NCBI GenBank assembly: GCA_036845225.1
Contig: DAIUEJ010000016.1
Span: 1-55,462, forward strand
Source: FEN-680 sp036845225
GTDB lineage: Bacteria; Actinomycetota; Geothermincolia; Fen-727; Anoxymicrobiaceae
Length of the DNA: 55,462 bases
Direction: 5' to 3'
Both the position numbers and the translations under genes were made by a program. The notes beneath the pieces were generated by a model, which worked only from the letters and a program-made list of their open reading frames with translations, did no database searches and was not told where the DNA came from. Of the stretch, positions 55,054 through 55,462 are shown piece after piece. The stretch's first letter is position 1; every line of letters starts with the position of its first letter.

Positions 55054-55204
55054 CGCAGGGGCAAGGTCGCCAACTGATGCCACGTCGTTAGGGGCCTAGC
55101 ATGAAAAGTGGGGATTACGGTGTACTAGTGCAGCTCCAAGTAGTTTCGCCTAATGAGTTTTATTTGGACTGATAGTTCACAGGACTAGGCGTAACAAGTT
55201 GGAT

Positions 55205-55462
55205 ATGCATTAGTTAGGTCTTTAGGCGATGATATGATTCTTGCTGCGAGGCAACTTAGACATCAATGGAGGGCAGTCTTGAAGACGTTCTTGCAGAACG
55301 TGAGTAACGATACCAGTGAAGCTTACCATGCGAAGGACTTTGATAGAGCTGCAACAATGGGGATGAAGGCTATAGAGAAGTTCAAGGAATATAACTCAAC
55401 CCGTATAAATCATATGAAACGGGAAGGACTCTCCCCTTGCTTTGCTTAAGTATGCATTAGAA
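55205..55462. repeat. Direct repeat flanking a small AT-rich cassette
   Basis: tatgcattag occurs at about 55205-55214 and again at 55451-55460, bracketing the small open frame. The stretch 55054-55233 has no other gene that I can see; it is AT-richer than the rest of the window and holds imperfect inverted segments (cgcctaatg and actaggcg). Confidence 0.45.
55234..55449 (+). CDS. Small protein of unknown function, low confidence
   Basis: 71 residues from ATG 55234; no clear ribosome site. It is basic and helical (AYHAKDFDRAATMGMKAIEK), slightly TPR-like, and has no recognised motif. Codon use is AT-richer than its neighbours. Its position between two copies of a 10-base direct repeat suggests cargo, but it may not be a gene. 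Confidence 0.35.
   Translation: MILAARQLRHQWRAVLKTFLQNVSNDTSEAYHAKDFDRAATMGMKAIEKFKEYNSTRINHMKREGLSPCFA

Larger units (their letters stand above)
50750..55462. mobile_element. Left end of an integrative element in tRNA-Lys
   Basis: From the tRNA-Lys 3' end to the window edge the content is integrase, zinc-finger protein, divergent repressor, excisionase-like protein, nuclease, replication organizer and helicase loader, in that order. No phage structural or conjugation gene is in view, and the right attachment site lies beyond the window, so a prophage, satellite or integrative plasmid are all possible. Confidence 0.8.

Noticed and set aside
50770..55462. Right attachment site of the integrative element
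   Set aside because: No second copy of the tRNA-Lys 3' end was found before the window ends, so it is likely farther right.

Overview
This is high-GC chromosomal DNA with dense, mostly minus-strand operons, close to a complete core-genome segment of a rod-shaped anaerobe or microaerophile. Clues to the lifestyle are an aldehyde:ferredoxin-oxidoreductase-family protein, flavodiiron protein (FprA), rubrerythrin, rubredoxin, Hrb-type flavoprotein, ferritins, several flavodoxin-like proteins and a stand-alone corrinoid (B12) activation-domain protein. High GC, an LppX/LprG-like lipoprotein and a leaderless MerR-type start hint at a deep-branching anaerobic actinobacterial lineage; this is inference, since no rRNA is present.

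Layout. (1) 1-7137: accessory metabolic genes: two alpha/beta hydrolases, a MetH-activation-domain protein, a DUF169 protein, a membrane-anchored unknown, two flavodoxin-like proteins and a short-chain dehydrogenase with a ketosphinganine-reductase signature. (2) 7140-8960: a disturbed, gene-poor patch holding a truncated MerR gene behind an intact MerR-type promoter, a 39-residue cysteine-rich membrane peptide, a pyrimidine-rich tract, a SET-domain gene, and several copies of the tRNA-Asn 3' end in both orientations next to the real tRNA-Asn. (3) 9092-14877, all minus: an oxygen-defence and iron-storage block (encapsulated-ferritin-like protein, TIGR02757 protein, rubrerythrin, ferritin, FprA, Hrb-like flavin reductase, rubredoxin, ferredoxin, zinc ribbon, cupin). 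(4) 15092-25730, minus: glyQ-glyS-ppdK-flavodoxin-dgt-dnaG-rpoD. (5) 25746-31203: membrane protein, acyl-CoA dehydrogenase, lipoprotein, AOR-family enzyme. (6) 31222-50284, almost all minus: tig-clpP-clpX, valS-folC-ndk, mreB-mreC-mreD-mrdA-rodA (cell-wall elongation), era, mgtE, deoC, recO, uppS. (7) 50411-50769: tRNA-Leu and tRNA-Lys. (8) About 50750 to the window end: the left end of an integrative element in tRNA-Lys, with integrase, zinc-finger protein, divergent XRE regulator, excisionase-like protein, nuclease, replication-organizer protein and DnaC-type helicase loader, ending in AT-richer DNA.

The most unusual signals are: a set of inverted repeats of several sequence families that all begin within about 0-9 bases of a stop codon; the array of tRNA-Asn 3'-end copies; two genes (tig and the TIGR02757 gene) whose only family-consistent start is CTG; and a small cysteine-rich membrane peptide. 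Minus-strand operons are transcribed right to left, so upstream genes have the higher coordinates.
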